A DNA stretch of 33,275 nucleotides from an uncultured Phycisphaerales bacterium (GTDB lineage Bacteria > Planctomycetota > Phycisphaerae > Sedimentisphaerales > Anaerohalosphaeraceae), in NCBI GenBank assembly GCA_937868095.1, contig CALMLO010000067.1, positions 1 to 33,275 on the forward strand. The letters are read 5' to 3'. Positions 1 to 7,792 of this stretch are shown here, one piece after another; the stretch's first letter is position 1, and the number at the start of each line of letters is the position of its first letter. A program made the translations under genes and the position numbers. The notes under the pieces are model-generated. The model worked only from the letters and a program-made list of their open reading frames with translations. It was not told where the DNA came from and did not search any database.

Positions 1-36
1 AAAATGCGCGCCGCCTGCGCGCCGCGGTGCGCAAAT
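1..36 (-). terminator. Candidate terminator of the leu operon
   Basis: Read on the minus strand downstream of leuD, TGCGC and GCGCA arms (outer ends near 32 and 5) enclose a very GC-rich segment and are followed by a T run (TTTT) that meets the window edge. Position and composition fit an intrinsic terminator for leuACD. The plus strand also shows a short direct repeat, TGCGCGCCGC, at about 5-14 and 16-25. The window ends inside the T run, so its full length cannot be judged. Confidence 0.4.
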
Positions 37-126
37 TTCCCCAAAAACCCCATTTCCAGCCCAAAAACCCACAAAACCCCCAAAATTCGATTTTCAGTAA
101 ACCCCTCTGCTGGTTTCCTTTGGATT

Positions 127-621
127 TTATGCGTTGAGTTTCATGGTCTTTTTTATGTGTTCCAGAAGACCGCCGTCCTTAATAATGTCCAGTGCAAAAT
201 CCGGCAGCGGCGTAAACCGGATAATCTGACCCTGTGTTTTGTTATGAATCGTGCCGTTTTGGTAGTCGATTTCCAGCACGTCCCCATCACGGATTTTTTC
301 GAGGGCGCCGGGCAGTTCAATGGGATAAAAGCCCCCGTTAATGCAGTTGCGGTAAAAAATGCGGGCAAAAGAATGAGCAATGACGGCACCGACTTGAGCT
401 GCCTGAATAGCCCAGACGGCATGCTCGCGGGAGGAGCCGCAGCCGAAATCATCGCCGGCCACAATGACATCGCCCGGCCGGCATTTTTTCACAAAGTCCG
501 GGTCCAGGTCTTCCAGACAGTGCTTGCCCAGTTCCGCCGCATCGTCGGTGTTCAGATACCTTGCCGGAATAATTTCATCGGTATTGATATGATCCCGTTT
601 GTACACATGTGCTTTTGCCAT
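127..621 (-). CDS. leuD: 3-isopropylmalate dehydratase, small subunit
   Basis: This is the swivelling small subunit of isopropylmalate isomerase, which with LeuC converts 2-isopropylmalate to 3-isopropylmalate in cytoplasmic leucine synthesis. The 164-residue protein has the short-type signature NTDEIIPARYL (13-23) and the substrate-loop motif FGCGSSREHA (59-68). The frame is open further upstream to 666, but the ATG at 621 has an AGGAG sequence about six bases before it and begins the conserved MAKAHVYKRDHINTDEI region, so it is chosen. It is the last gene of a minus-strand leuA-leuC-leuD series and lies 107 bases after leuC, with a strong stem-loop in the gap. A homoaconitase-type substrate cannot be excluded from sequence alone, but the leuA neighbour supports leucine synthesis. 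Confidence 0.95.
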   Translation of the reverse strand: MAKAHVYKRDHINTDEIIPARYLNTDDAAELGKHCLEDLDPDFVKKCRPGDVIVAGDDFGCGSSREHAVWAIQAAQVGAVIAHSFARIFYRNCINGGFYPIELPGALEKIRDGDVLEIDYQNGTIHNKTQGQIIRFTPLPDFALDIIKDGGLLEHIKKTMKLNA

Positions 622-639
622 TTTGCTCTCCTGAATAAA

Positions 640-666
640 GTGCAGCCGCCGGTTTGCGGCTTGCAC
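640..666 (-). other. Intercistronic stem-loop between leuC and leuD
   Basis: Arms 640-649 (GTGCAGCCGC) and 656-666 (GCGGC, one bulged base, TGCAC) form a ten-pair stem with a six-base loop. On the minus strand it is followed by TTTATT and then by the leuD ribosome binding site. It could stabilise or process the mRNA, or partly terminate transcription between the two subunit genes. Confidence 0.5.
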
Positions 667-728
667 CGATTCATCTTTTGTTCTTTCTTTGTGCGGCCCG
701 TCCTGTGCAATGCGTGGAATCGCCGGCC

Positions 729-1991
729 TTACAGAAATCTTCTCGGGTCGGTTAATTTTCCTTCCACAGCACTGGCCGCCGCAAGCGCCGGCCCCGCCAG
801 ATATACTTCGCTTTTGGGATGTCCCATCCGGCCCACGAAGTTGCGGTTAGTTGTGCTGATGCAGCGTTCTCCCTCGGCCAGAATGCCCATAAAGCCGCCC
901 AGGCAGGCCCCGCAGGTCGGCGCGCTGATGACGCAGCCGGCTTCGTAGAAAATCTCCGCCAGCCCTTCGTCCAGCATCTGTTTCCAGATTTGGGGGGTGG
1001 CCGGCACGATAATCGTGCGGATTTTCACCTTGCGTCCTTTCATCACACCGGCAGCCAGCCGCAGGTCTTCCATTCGGCCGTTGGTGCAGCTGCCGATATA
1101 GGCCTGGTCCATCGGCAGCCCCGCGCACTCGCTGATGGGCTTGCCGTTGCTGGGCAGATGCGGAAAGGCCGCCATTGGCTCCAGCGACGAGCAGTCAATC
1201 ACTTCTGTCGAGATGTACTCGGCGTCCGCGTCCGATTCAAAAACGATATAGTCGGTTTTGCCCTTCAGCCGGCCGTCCAGATAGGCACGGACAGTTTCGT
1301 CAAAGCCGATAACGCCGCTTTTGGCACCGGCTTCGATCGCCATATTCGTGATTGTCATTCGGGCCTCCATGCTCATTTGTTTCAGGGCCGGCCCGACAAA
1401 TTCCATCGCGCGATAGAGTGCCCCGTCCGTGCCGATTCGGCGGATAATTTCAAGGATAACATCCTTGCTGCAAACGCCGTCAGGCAGGGTGCCGTTGAGG
1501 ACGAATTTCATCGAGGCGGGCACTTTGAACCAAAGCACACCGGAAGCAATGGCGGCAGCCAGGTCGGTCGAGCCGATACCCGTGGAAAAGGCCGCAAACG
1601 CACCGTAGGTGCAGGTATGCGAATCACCCCCGACGATAACCTCGCCCGGGCGGATATGGCCCTGTTCGGGCAGCAGGGCATGGCAGACCCCGGCCCGGCC
1701 GAGGGGGTAGTAATAGCGGATTTTCTTTTCGCGTGCCCACCTGTCCAGCCGCTTGTGCAGTTCCGCACTGGGAATGTCCTTGGCGGGCTGAAAATGGTCG
1801 GGTGTAACCACAATCTTATCGGGGTCAAAGACGCGGTCGATGCCCCGCTTTTTGAGCATGGAAATAGCCGGCGGTGTAGTGACGTCGTGGCACATTATCA
1901 TATCAATTCGGGCATTGATGAGATCGCCGGCTTTGACCGCGGGTTTTCCTGCGGCGCGGGCGAGAATCTTTTCTGTGATTGTCATTGCCAT
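729..1991 (-). CDS. leuC: 3-isopropylmalate dehydratase, large subunit
   Basis: This is the [4Fe-4S] catalytic subunit of isopropylmalate isomerase. The 420-residue length is that of the compact aconitase-superfamily type common outside proteobacteria, against about 465 in E. coli. Visible motifs are [10 protein letters not shown] (121-130), the first cluster cysteine in YIGSCTNGR (C302), and the CxxC pair in PTCGACLGG (C360 and C363). The frame is open upstream to 2231, but that extension overlaps leuA and has no family resemblance. The ATG at 1991 has GGAG eight bases before it, and a second ATG lies six bases later. It begins 64 bases after leuA and presumably shares its transcript. Confidence 0.95.
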   Translation of the reverse strand: MAMTITEKILARAAGKPAVKAGDLINARIDMIMCHDVTTPPAISMLKKRGIDRVFDPDKIVVTPDHFQPAKDIPSAELHKRLDRWAREKKIRYYYPLGRAGVCHALLPEQGHIRPGEVIVGGDSHTCTYGAFAAFSTGIGSTDLAAAIASGVLWFKVPASMKFVLNGTLPDGVCSKDVILEIIRRIGTDGALYRAMEFVGPALKQMSMEARMTITNMAIEAGAKSGVIGFDETVRAYLDGRLKGKTDYIVFESDADAEYISTEVIDCSSLEPMAAFPHLPSNGKPISECAGLPMDQAYIGSCTNGRMEDLRLAAGVMKGRKVKIRTIIVPATPQIWKQMLDEGLAEIFYEAGCVISAPTCGACLGGFMGILAEGERCISTTNRNFVGRMGHPKSEVYLAGPALAAASAVEGKLTDPRRFL

Positions 1992-2055
1992 ATCTTCTGC
2001 TCCGCAAAAAGTTTCATAAACAATTGCAACACAGCTCCAGGGTTTTGCCGGGAAC

Positions 2056-3618
2056 TCATATTGTTGCCTTTGGCTGTTCAGCAGAACCATTGGTTTCTGC
2101 GGCCACCATTCGGTTGATGGCATCGACATAGGCCTTGGCGCTGGCTTCGATGATGTCGGTGGAGACCCCGCGTCCGATGAAGCGTCTGCCTTGTTCATTC
2201 TCGATTCGCACGGTTGTTTCGCCAAGGGCATCTTTGCCTTCGGTGATGGCCCGAATAGAATAGGAAATCAGTTTGGGGGCTTTGCCGACGGCCTGTCGGA
2301 TGGCCTCGTAGGCGGCATCGACCGGGCCGTCTCCATAGGCAGCGGCCTGGCGAATCTGATCGCGGACACGAACCCGTACACTGGCGGTTGGGAGCGTCCC
2401 TGTACCGCAGGCGACCAGCAGATAATTGAGATCAAACATCTTCTCGACGGAACGAACCTCATTGTTGATAATGGCGGCGATATCTTCATCGAAAATCTCT
2501 TTTTTCCGGTCGGCCAGTTCAAGGAACTTCTGGTAGGCGTTTTCAATCTCGTTTTCGGCGAGGTCATAGCCGAGCTGTTTGCAGCGGTCCAGAAAGGCAT
2601 GGCGTCCGGAATGGCGGCCGAGGACGACGCGCGAGCTTTCCAGGCCGATCATCTGCGGCGTCATAATTTCATACGTTTCCCGCTTTTTGAGGATGCCGTC
2701 CACGTGAATGCCGGATTCGTGCGCGAATGCATTTCTGCCGACGATGGCCTTGTTGGGCTGAATCACAAAACCGGTCAGCTGCGAAACGAGCTGGCTGGTT
2801 CGATAAATTTGCCGAGTGTCGATGCCGGTGGACAGATTTTCAAAGAAATCCTGCCGGGTGTGAATGGCCATAACGATTTCTTCGAGGGCAGCATTGCCGG
2901 CCCGCTCGCCGATACCGTTGATTGTGCACTCGACCTGTCGGGCGCCGCTTTTCACACCGGCCAGGGTGTTGGCTGTGGCCATTCCGAGGTCGTCGTGGCA
3001 ATGGGTACTAATGATGACACCCTCGATGCCTTTGACGTTTTGCTTAATATTGGTGATGATTTGGCCGTATTCGCAGGGTAATACGTATCCTACCGTATCC
3101 GGAATATTCAAAGTGGTGGCGCCGGCTTCAATGACAGCGGTGAGGATTTCGTAAAGGAATTGCATCTCGCTTCGGCAGGCGTCTTCCGGGGAAAACTCCA
3201 CATCATCGGTAAATTGACGGGCCATTTTGACCGCCTCTACCGCCATTTTCAGGACTTGTTCCGGTTTTTTGCGGAGTTTGTATTCCATATGGATGGGGCT
3301 GGTGGCAATGAAGACGTGGATTCTTCGCTTTGCTGCCGGCTGAATCGCCTGCCCGGCAGCGGTGATGTCTTTTTCATTGGCCCGCGCAAATGCACAAATA
3401 ACCGGCCCTTGTATCTGCTCGGCACAAAGACGGGTGGCTTCAAACTGTGCGGGTGAGGAAATAGGAAACCCCGCTTCGATAATATCCACACCCAGTTTGG
3501 CCAGCTGATGAGCGATTTTCAATTTTTCGCTGACAGAAAGAGCTGCACCGGGGGATTGTTCGCCATCCCTGAGGGTGGTGTCAAAAAACAAGACTTTTTC
3601 GGTTGGCTTGTTTGTCAT
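2056..3618 (-). CDS. leuA: 2-isopropylmalate synthase
   Basis: This enzyme condenses acetyl-CoA and 2-oxoisovalerate, the committed step of leucine synthesis. The 520-residue protein has a TIM-barrel catalytic domain with [12 protein letters not shown] (13-24), the metal-binding STHCHDDLG (204-212) and GERAGNA (237-243). A C-terminal domain from about residue 405 matches the leucine-feedback dimer domain of long-type LeuA. The ATG at 3618 is chosen because GGAG lies nine bases upstream and the conserved barrel begins soon after; the frame opens ten codons earlier. It leads the leuA-leuC-leuD operon, and upstream lies a Leu-rich leader ORF with a hairpin, suggesting attenuation by charged tRNA-Leu. 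Citramalate or homocitrate synthase are relatives, but length and neighbours favour LeuA. Confidence 0.95.
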   Translation of the reverse strand: MTNKPTEKVLFFDTTLRDGEQSPGAALSVSEKLKIAHQLAKLGVDIIEAGFPISSPAQFEATRLCAEQIQGPVICAFARANEKDITAAGQAIQPAAKRRIHVFIATSPIHMEYKLRKKPEQVLKMAVEAVKMARQFTDDVEFSPEDACRSEMQFLYEILTAVIEAGATTLNIPDTVGYVLPCEYGQIITNIKQNVKGIEGVIISTHCHDDLGMATANTLAGVKSGARQVECTINGIGERAGNAALEEIVMAIHTRQDFFENLSTGIDTRQIYRTSQLVSQLTGFVIQPNKAIVGRNAFAHESGIHVDGILKKRETYEIMTPQMIGLESSRVVLGRHSGRHAFLDRCKQLGYDLAENEIENAYQKFLELADRKKEIFDEDIAAIINNEVRSVEKMFDLNYLLVACGTGTLPTASVRVRVRDQIRQAAAYGDGPVDAAYEAIRQAVGKAPKLISYSIRAITEGKDALGETTVRIENEQGRRFIGRGVSTDIIEASAKAYVDAINRMVAAETNGSAEQPKATI

Positions 3619-3643
3619 CTTTGTTTCTCCAGAAAGAGATATT

Positions 3644-3676
3644 TTCAAAAAGAACTATTATGCCAAAAGGGCATAA
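3644..3676 (-). terminator. Candidate attenuator terminator upstream of leuA
   Basis: Arms 3658-3664 and 3670-3676 form a seven-pair stem (TTATGCC/GGCATAA) with a five-base loop. On the minus strand the T-rich stretch TAGTTCTTTTTG follows. It lies between the leader peptide stop (3747) and the leuA start (3618), where a leucine attenuator would sit. The stem is AT-rich and the T run is interrupted, so termination strength is uncertain. Confidence 0.45.
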
Positions 3677-3746
3677 AAAATCCAACTGGAAAGTGAAAAA
3701 ACGCTGAAACGAAACTATAGAAAGTATGTGTGGAGTTTTTGCGCCG

Positions 3747-3818
3747 CTACGGGCGCAGCAAAAGCAGACCCAAAAGGGCTTGAAGATTTGCAGCAAGAAT
3801 TGTGCTCATTTTCATCAT
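3747..3818 (-). CDS. Leucine leader peptide
   Basis: This 23-codon ORF begins with two consecutive ATG codons and ends in TAG. Eight of its 23 residues are leucine, with the C-terminal run LQALLGLLLLRP. Such a run directly upstream of leuA is the hallmark of a ribosome-mediated leucine attenuator, in which slow translation at Leu codons under leucine shortage changes RNA folding. A six-pair hairpin (3740-3745 with 3752-3757) overlaps its stop codon, and a terminator-like hairpin follows at 3658-3676. The Shine-Dalgarno is weak (a GGGAC a few bases upstream). It is too short for similarity searching, so support comes from codon content and location. I know of no name for it in this lineage. 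Confidence 0.65.
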   Translation of the reverse strand: MMKMSTILAANLQALLGLLLLRP

Positions 3819-3827
3819 AAATGTCCC

Positions 3828-3856
3828 ATTAAAACAATCTATCGGACAAAAAGCAA
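3828..3856 (-). promoter_or_regulatory. Possible promoter of the leu leader
   Basis: On the minus strand TTGCTT (3851-3856) and TTTAAT (3828-3833) are 17 bases apart. The -35 match is only partial. Transcription would begin around 3820-3821, just before the leader peptide ATG at 3818, giving a nearly leaderless leader ORF. Confidence 0.35.
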
Positions 3857-3891
3857 GAATGTTTTAGGATTTTATGAATTGGAAAGAAATT

Positions 3892-4566
3892 TTATTGAAT
3901 AGGGGTTAAAAAAAGCCGTGTTCTGCCGACTTCTAAAGTCAGCTCTATGATGCGGGCAGATTTGCCAAACATATATAAAATTGGGTCAAAGGGTTGATTG
4001 GACACGATAGCATAGTTCACCGATTCGATAGGGTCCTGCGGGTCAAAATGCTCTTGGACAAACTTCTGGGCCAGTTTTTGGGCCAGCGGAGTGATTGGCA
4101 GAGCGCCTAAATAAATGGACTGGATGTTTATGTTCATTTTTTTATCTGAATCAAGATAGGGCTTGGCGGAAACTGAAAGGATAGCGGAAAGTCCCTTAAA
4201 ATTGACCTGGGCCATCAGGGTTATACCGTCCGGCTTCAGGTAAAGAATGGGGGTATAGACGGTAAACCCTTCTATTTGGATAGGCCATAAATAACGAGCA
4301 AGGATGTCGTTAATTCCCTCTTGTTCGATGATGAGTTCGAATGGCTGGTCGAGCTGGACCTGATTGTAGAAATCCGGGCCGAGTTTATGGGTTAAATAGG
4401 GGCTGAGTTCATTTGGATTTGCCGGCTGGGCGGGCTGATAGGTTCGGGGGCTGTAGGCGATAAGAATAATCAGCACAGTTGACGCCAGCAGGAACAAGCT
4501 GAGAAAGATGAGCAGCTTGCGATGCTTTTGGAAGGAACTTTTTTTCGTTAGCTGGCCTGTATTCAT
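3892..4566 (-). CDS. Membrane-anchored protein, YpmS/DUF2140-like layout
   Basis: The function is unknown. The 224-residue protein has a basic N-terminus, one membrane segment at about residues 18-37, and a proline-rich linker (QPAQPANPN). An extracytoplasmic domain follows with the pattern of a short helix (EGINDILARYL) then alternating strands (LKPDGITLMAQVNFKGLSAI). That order resembles the YpmS/DUF2140 family of anchored, lipid-binding-like proteins of Gram-positive bacteria; this is a layout resemblance judged by eye, not a proven match. The ATG at 4566 has no clear Shine-Dalgarno. The gene diverges from pyrF with overlapping promoter elements between them, and it lies upstream of, and in the same direction as, the leu operon. 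Confidence 0.7.
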   Translation of the reverse strand: MNTGQLTKKSSFQKHRKLLIFLSLFLLASTVLIILIAYSPRTYQPAQPANPNELSPYLTHKLGPDFYNQVQLDQPFELIIEQEGINDILARYLWPIQIEGFTVYTPILYLKPDGITLMAQVNFKGLSAILSVSAKPYLDSDKKMNINIQSIYLGALPITPLAQKLAQKFVQEHFDPQDPIESVNYAIVSNQPFDPILYMFGKSARIIELTLEVGRTRLFLTPIQ

Positions 4567-4591
4567 ATAGGGGACTTTCTAAAAAACATTC

Positions 4592-4620
4592 TTGCGAAGC
4601 GATTGACGTGGGATTATAGT
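4592..4620 (+). promoter_or_regulatory. pyrF promoter within a dyad; divergent -10 on the other strand
   Basis: TTGCGA (4592-4597) and TATAGT (4615-4620) are separated by 17 bases, a good sigma-70-type match with a start expected near 4627. The opposite strand reads TATAAT at 4613-4618 and could serve the divergent membrane-protein gene, though its -35 is poor. The two -10 elements overlap and lie inside an imperfect dyad at 4610-4626 (GGGATTA and TAGTCCC with one G-T pair). Confidence 0.5.
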
Positions 4621-4686
4621 AGTCCCTCTTTGTAATCGGAAGAAGTTTTTGATAAGAAAACAGAACGGCTCAGTAAGGAGTATCTT

Positions 4687-5628
4687 GTGGCCAGTCATTT
4701 TGGTGATCGTCTTTGTGAGGCGGTGCGGAAAAAAAGCACGCCGCTGATTGTGGGTTTGGATCCAGTGTATGGACGTCTGCCGGAGTCGATTCGCCGGCAT
4801 AAAGATATGAATGACGCTCAGGATTTGGGTGCCTCGGTTGATGCGCTGTTTGATTTCTGCTGCCGAGTATTGAGAATTGTAGCGCCGATTGTACCGGCGG
4901 TGAAGATTAATTCGGCGTATTTTGAAAAGTATCTCTGGGAGGGGATGGAAACCTATTATGCCCTTGTCAGTGAGGCCGATGCGTTGGGGCTGGAGGTGAT
5001 TGGAGATGTCAAGCGGGGTGATATCGGCCATACGGCGCAAAGTTATGCAGAGGGACACTTGAAAAATCCGGATTTTGTGGGGATGGAGGATGTGATTGCA
5101 CCGGACGCCATTACCGTCAACGGCTTTGCGGGGTCGGATGGGATTTTGCCGTTTGCAGAGATGGCGGATGAACAGGGCAAAGGCATTTTTGTATGGGTTC
5201 GCTCGAGCAATCTGACAGCGGGGCTGCTTCAGGATTTTGAAAATGCCGACGGTGTAAAATGGTATGAAAAACTGGCGGAAATAGTGGGGGAGATTGCCAA
5301 TCAAAACAAACGCATCGGCTCCAGCGGCTACAGCAATGTGGGGATGGTGGTGGGTGGAACAAGCCCCGAAGCAGCAACGGTTCTCCGTCGGCGGTATCCG
5401 AAGTGCTGGTTCTTAGTGCCTGGTTTCGGCTCGCAAGGAGCGGGAGCGAATGAGTGTCTGCGGTTCTGCGGCAAGGACCACCTTGGAGTGCTGATTAATG
5501 CGTCTCGTTCCATTCTCTATGCTTACGAAAATCCCAAATATACTGAGCAGTATGGGGATCGTTGGGAGAAGTGTATTGAACAGGCCGTGCTGGATGCCAA
5601 AATGGAACTGGCCAGGGCGCAGGTATAG
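4687..5628 (+). CDS. pyrF: Orotidine 5'-phosphate decarboxylase, long type
   Basis: This enzyme decarboxylates OMP to UMP, the last step of de novo UMP synthesis. The 313-residue length is that of the longer bacterial PyrF type (about 270-310) rather than the 230-residue E. coli form. The active-site motif DVKRGDIG (107-114) supplies D107, K109 and D112. Further hallmarks are IVGLDP near residue 21, VKINSAYFE (72-80) and, late in the protein, LVPGFGSQGA, which binds phosphate. Translation starts at GTG (4687), with AGGAG about seven bases upstream; no ATG fits better. No other pyrimidine gene is nearby. It is probably a single-gene transcript, since a terminator-like hairpin and a new promoter follow within 130 bases. 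Confidence 0.95.
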   Translation: MASHFGDRLCEAVRKKSTPLIVGLDPVYGRLPESIRRHKDMNDAQDLGASVDALFDFCCRVLRIVAPIVPAVKINSAYFEKYLWEGMETYYALVSEADALGLEVIGDVKRGDIGHTAQSYAEGHLKNPDFVGMEDVIAPDAITVNGFAGSDGILPFAEMADEQGKGIFVWVRSSNLTAGLLQDFENADGVKWYEKLAEIVGEIANQNKRIGSSGYSNVGMVVGGTSPEAATVLRRRYPKCWFLVPGFGSQGAGANECLRFCGKDHLGVLINASRSILYAYENPKYTEQYGDRWEKCIEQAVLDAKMELARAQV

Positions 5629-5673
5629 AGGAAGGGATGGAATAGAGAGATTGAACAGGAAACTGTCATGGGG

Positions 5674-5719
5674 AAAACGGCCGGAGGTCTTTTGGGACCT
5701 GCCGGGAGGGCTGGTTTTT
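5674..5719 (+). terminator. Candidate terminator after pyrF
   Basis: Arms CCGGAGGTC (5681-5689) and GACCT-g-CCGG (5696-5705, one bulge) form a nine-pair stem with a six-base loop. An A-tract precedes it (5674-5677) and TTTTT follows at 5715-5719. The nine-base gap between stem and T run is longer than usual. Confidence 0.4.
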
Positions 5720-5722
5720 GAT

Positions 5723-5750
5723 TTGACAGAAGGGGGATGTGGTATATAAT
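5723..5750 (+). promoter_or_regulatory. Consensus sigma-70-type promoter ahead of the HEAT/ATP synthase block
   Basis: TTGACA (5723-5728) and TATAAT (5745-5750) both match the consensus exactly, with a 16-base spacer. The start is expected near 5757. It is the best promoter match I see in the window. It serves either a short RNA ending at 5842 or, by read-through, the HEAT-repeat gene and the atp genes. Confidence 0.75.
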
Positions 5751-5756
5751 AGAACC

Positions 5757-5842
5757 GCAATGGGGAGCAGAAGAGCCAGGATGGCTTGTAAGTGTATGTT
5801 ATGAAAGAGGTTAATAAAGGCATGCGGGCCTCTTGTTTTTTT
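5757..5842 (+). ncRNA. Possible short RNA or attenuated leader
   Basis: An expected transcript of about 86 bases runs from the consensus promoter to a terminator-like hairpin. It contains a small stem-loop, AGCC (5774-5777) with GGCT (5783-5786), that presents AGGAT in the loop, a shape reminiscent of CsrA/RsmA sites. No known RNA family is recognised. It could equally be just the 5' leader of the operon. Confidence 0.35.
5805..5842 (+). terminator. Terminator-like hairpin between promoter and HEAT gene
   Basis: AAGAGG (5805-5810) pairs with CCTCTT (5829-5834). An alternative inner stem, AGGC/GCCT, uses 5818-5821 and 5828-5831. Seven consecutive T residues follow at 5836-5842. The loop of the outer stem is long (18 bases), so strength is uncertain. 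Confidence 0.5.
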
Positions 5843-5929
5843 ATGGACAGATTTGTTTCAGAAAGACAGAGCAAGGTTCGCAAAGGAAACCGGCAGGCAG
5901 ACAGAGTTGGTCTCAATAGGAGATAGCCA

Positions 5930-7732
5930 ATGCGGTTGAGCAAGGGGATGATGTGTGCGGCGATTTTTGGGTTGATGGCAGTTTGGGCTGGGGCTCAAGA
6001 AACAGCAGCCGCACCGCAGGAAGCACCGTCGGCTAAGGCAATCAAGAACGATTGGAATGATTTTCTTCATTATACTCTGATTGGCCGGTTTGATTTGGCG
6101 CAGGGATTTGGTCAGCGTCTGCTGGACAGCAAGCCCGATCCGCTGCTGCTGCTGGAGCTCAGCGAAGAAAATCCTCGCGGCTACGAGTTGCTTTTGAAGG
6201 TTCAGGCCGACAATGACCAGCTGCGTGAGATAGCCGAGGGGATTCTGAAGGTGATTGAAGAAGGGCGGTATCTTCGCCGAACGGACCCCAAAATTATTTT
6301 GGCTGAGATTGCACGGCTGAACACGACGATTCGAGGGAAAATTGCAGCTCAGGAGCGGCTGAAAAATGCCGGCGAATATGCGGTTCCCTTTTTGCTGTCG
6401 GTGCTGGAGGACAGCAGCCGGCGTGAAGAGTTTGCGAATATCGTTCAGACGCTTCCGATGCTCGGCCGTTCTGCGATTCGTCCGCTGACGGCTGCGCTGC
6501 AGACGCCGCATGCGGCGGTAAAGGCGGAGATTATTGAGGCATTAGGAGCAATCGGCTATTTTGAACCGCTGCCGTATTTGAAATATACGGCGGAAAAAGA
6601 GGAATCTTCGCCGTTGCGAGAAGCGGCTTTGGCTGCTATAGCCCGGATTGATTCGTCGGCTCAGCAGATTCCGGCAGCGGAGCTGTTCTTTCAACTGGCA
6701 GAAAAGTATTACAATCGAGAGGATTCTGTTGCACCGTCGTCGGAGTTTTCCTTTGCTAATATTTGGTTTTGGGATGCGGAGCAGCAGATGCTTAGTCGGG
6801 TGGAGGTCTCTCGAGAGTATTTCTATGAATTAATGGCGATGCGCTGCTGTGAGTGGGCTCTGAAGGCCGACGCCGGACTTGGGAAAGCCATTGGGCTTTG
6901 GCTGGCGGCCTATTTCCGCGCGGAGTCGTATGGGATTCCAATGCCGGCGTATTTCGGGGAGGGGCATGCTTCAGCGATGACCTATGCAGTGACGGCGGGG
7001 CCGGAATATCTGATGCAGGCGCTGTCGAGGGCCTTAAAAAATCGCGAAGCATATGTGGCATTGCAGGTAGTCGAAGCGCTGGCTGTAAATGCAGGTTCGC
7101 AGGCCCTGCTTACTCGAATAGGGTTGGAGATGCCGCTTGCCGATGCCCTGCAATTTGAAGACCCGAGGGTTCGTTACAGTGCGGCAATCGCTTTAGGCCA
7201 GGCCGGGCCCGTGGAGGGCTTTGCCGGCAATGAACTGATTGTTCCGATTCTTGTAGAGGCCCTGCTGAAAAAGGCCGAGGGGATGGATGAGACACTGGCT
7301 GAACGTTATTCCATGCGGGCGATGCAGACACTTGAGCAGCTGGCGGTCAGCGGCAATCAGGCGGTGGATTTGTCTGTCGCTCTGGATGGATTGATTGAGA
7401 TGACTCGTTCGGGAGCAGAAGCCATGCGGATTTCAGCAGGCAGAGTGCTTGCTTATCTGTCCAGTCCGCAGGCGCAGCGGGCGATTGTTGAAATGGCGAT
7501 GGAAGAGAGCAATTCGATGGAAGTGCGCACCGCGGCGTTTGCCTCGCTGGCCGAGTCAGCCAAACGGAACGGCAATCTGCTGCTCAGTGAGCAGATAGAA
7601 TCGCTCTATCAGCTGGTTCAGTCTCGTCAGGCGGATGCGGTTCTTCGCCAGGCGGCGGCCGGAGCGTTTGGGGCCTTGAATCTGCCCAGTCAGCGAGTGA
7701 AAGATTTGATTTTGGAGCAAGCCCGTTCCTGA
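5930..7732 (+). CDS. Secreted or periplasmic HEAT-repeat protein
   Basis: The function is unknown. The 600-residue protein starts with a signal-peptide-like segment ending near AVWAGAQE (about residue 23). It continues as alpha-helical repeats of the HEAT type, clearest at about 148-245 (for example VKAEIIEALGAIG, REAALAAIARI) and again from about 375 to 590 (VRYSAAIALGQAG, MRISAGRVLAYLSS, VRTAAFASLAESA). HEAT arrays are protein-binding scaffolds; no catalytic motif is visible. The ATG at 5930 has AGGAG about nine bases upstream. It is followed after 60 bases by the ATP synthase genes on the same strand with no clear promoter between, so co-transcription is likely. A role in ATP synthase assembly would be a guess from position only. 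Confidence 0.8.
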   Translation: MRLSKGMMCAAIFGLMAVWAGAQETAAAPQEAPSAKAIKNDWNDFLHYTLIGRFDLAQGFGQRLLDSKPDPLLLLELSEENPRGYELLLKVQADNDQLREIAEGILKVIEEGRYLRRTDPKIILAEIARLNTTIRGKIAAQERLKNAGEYAVPFLLSVLEDSSRREEFANIVQTLPMLGRSAIRPLTAALQTPHAAVKAEIIEALGAIGYFEPLPYLKYTAEKEESSPLREAALAAIARIDSSAQQIPAAELFFQLAEKYYNREDSVAPSSEFSFANIWFWDAEQQMLSRVEVSREYFYELMAMRCCEWALKADAGLGKAIGLWLAAYFRAESYGIPMPAYFGEGHASAMTYAVTAGPEYLMQALSRALKNREAYVALQVVEALAVNAGSQALLTRIGLEMPLADALQFEDPRVRYSAAIALGQAGPVEGFAGNELIVPILVEALLKKAEGMDETLAERYSMRAMQTLEQLAVSGNQAVDLSVALDGLIEMTRSGAEAMRISAGRVLAYLSSPQAQRAIVEMAMEESNSMEVRTAAFASLAESAKRNGNLLLSEQIESLYQLVQSRQADAVLRQAAAGAFGALNLPSQRVKDLILEQARS

Positions 7733-7792
7733 AACAGACAGGTCTTACTCGCTTTTTGACCGGCAAAACGGATTCAAAGACAGGACATATTC

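Noticed and set aside
4..948. 314-codon open frame on the plus strand opposite leuD and leuC
   Set aside because: It covers leuD and the end of leuC in antisense. Composition and lack of motifs show it is a shadow.
819..2117. 432-codon open frame on the plus strand opposite leuC
   Set aside because: Antisense shadow of leuC; no motif, no ribosome binding site of note, and it crosses the leuC-leuA gap.
3740..3757. Hairpin at the end of the leu leader ORF as the attenuator terminator itself
   Set aside because: On the transcribed (minus) strand it is followed by an A run, not a T run. It is more likely an earlier stem of the attenuator.
5801..5926. 41-codon ORF ending three bases before the HEAT gene start, in the same frame
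   Set aside because: It has no Shine-Dalgarno, contains the terminator-like hairpin, and its codons look random. Its stop codon belongs to the untranslated leader.
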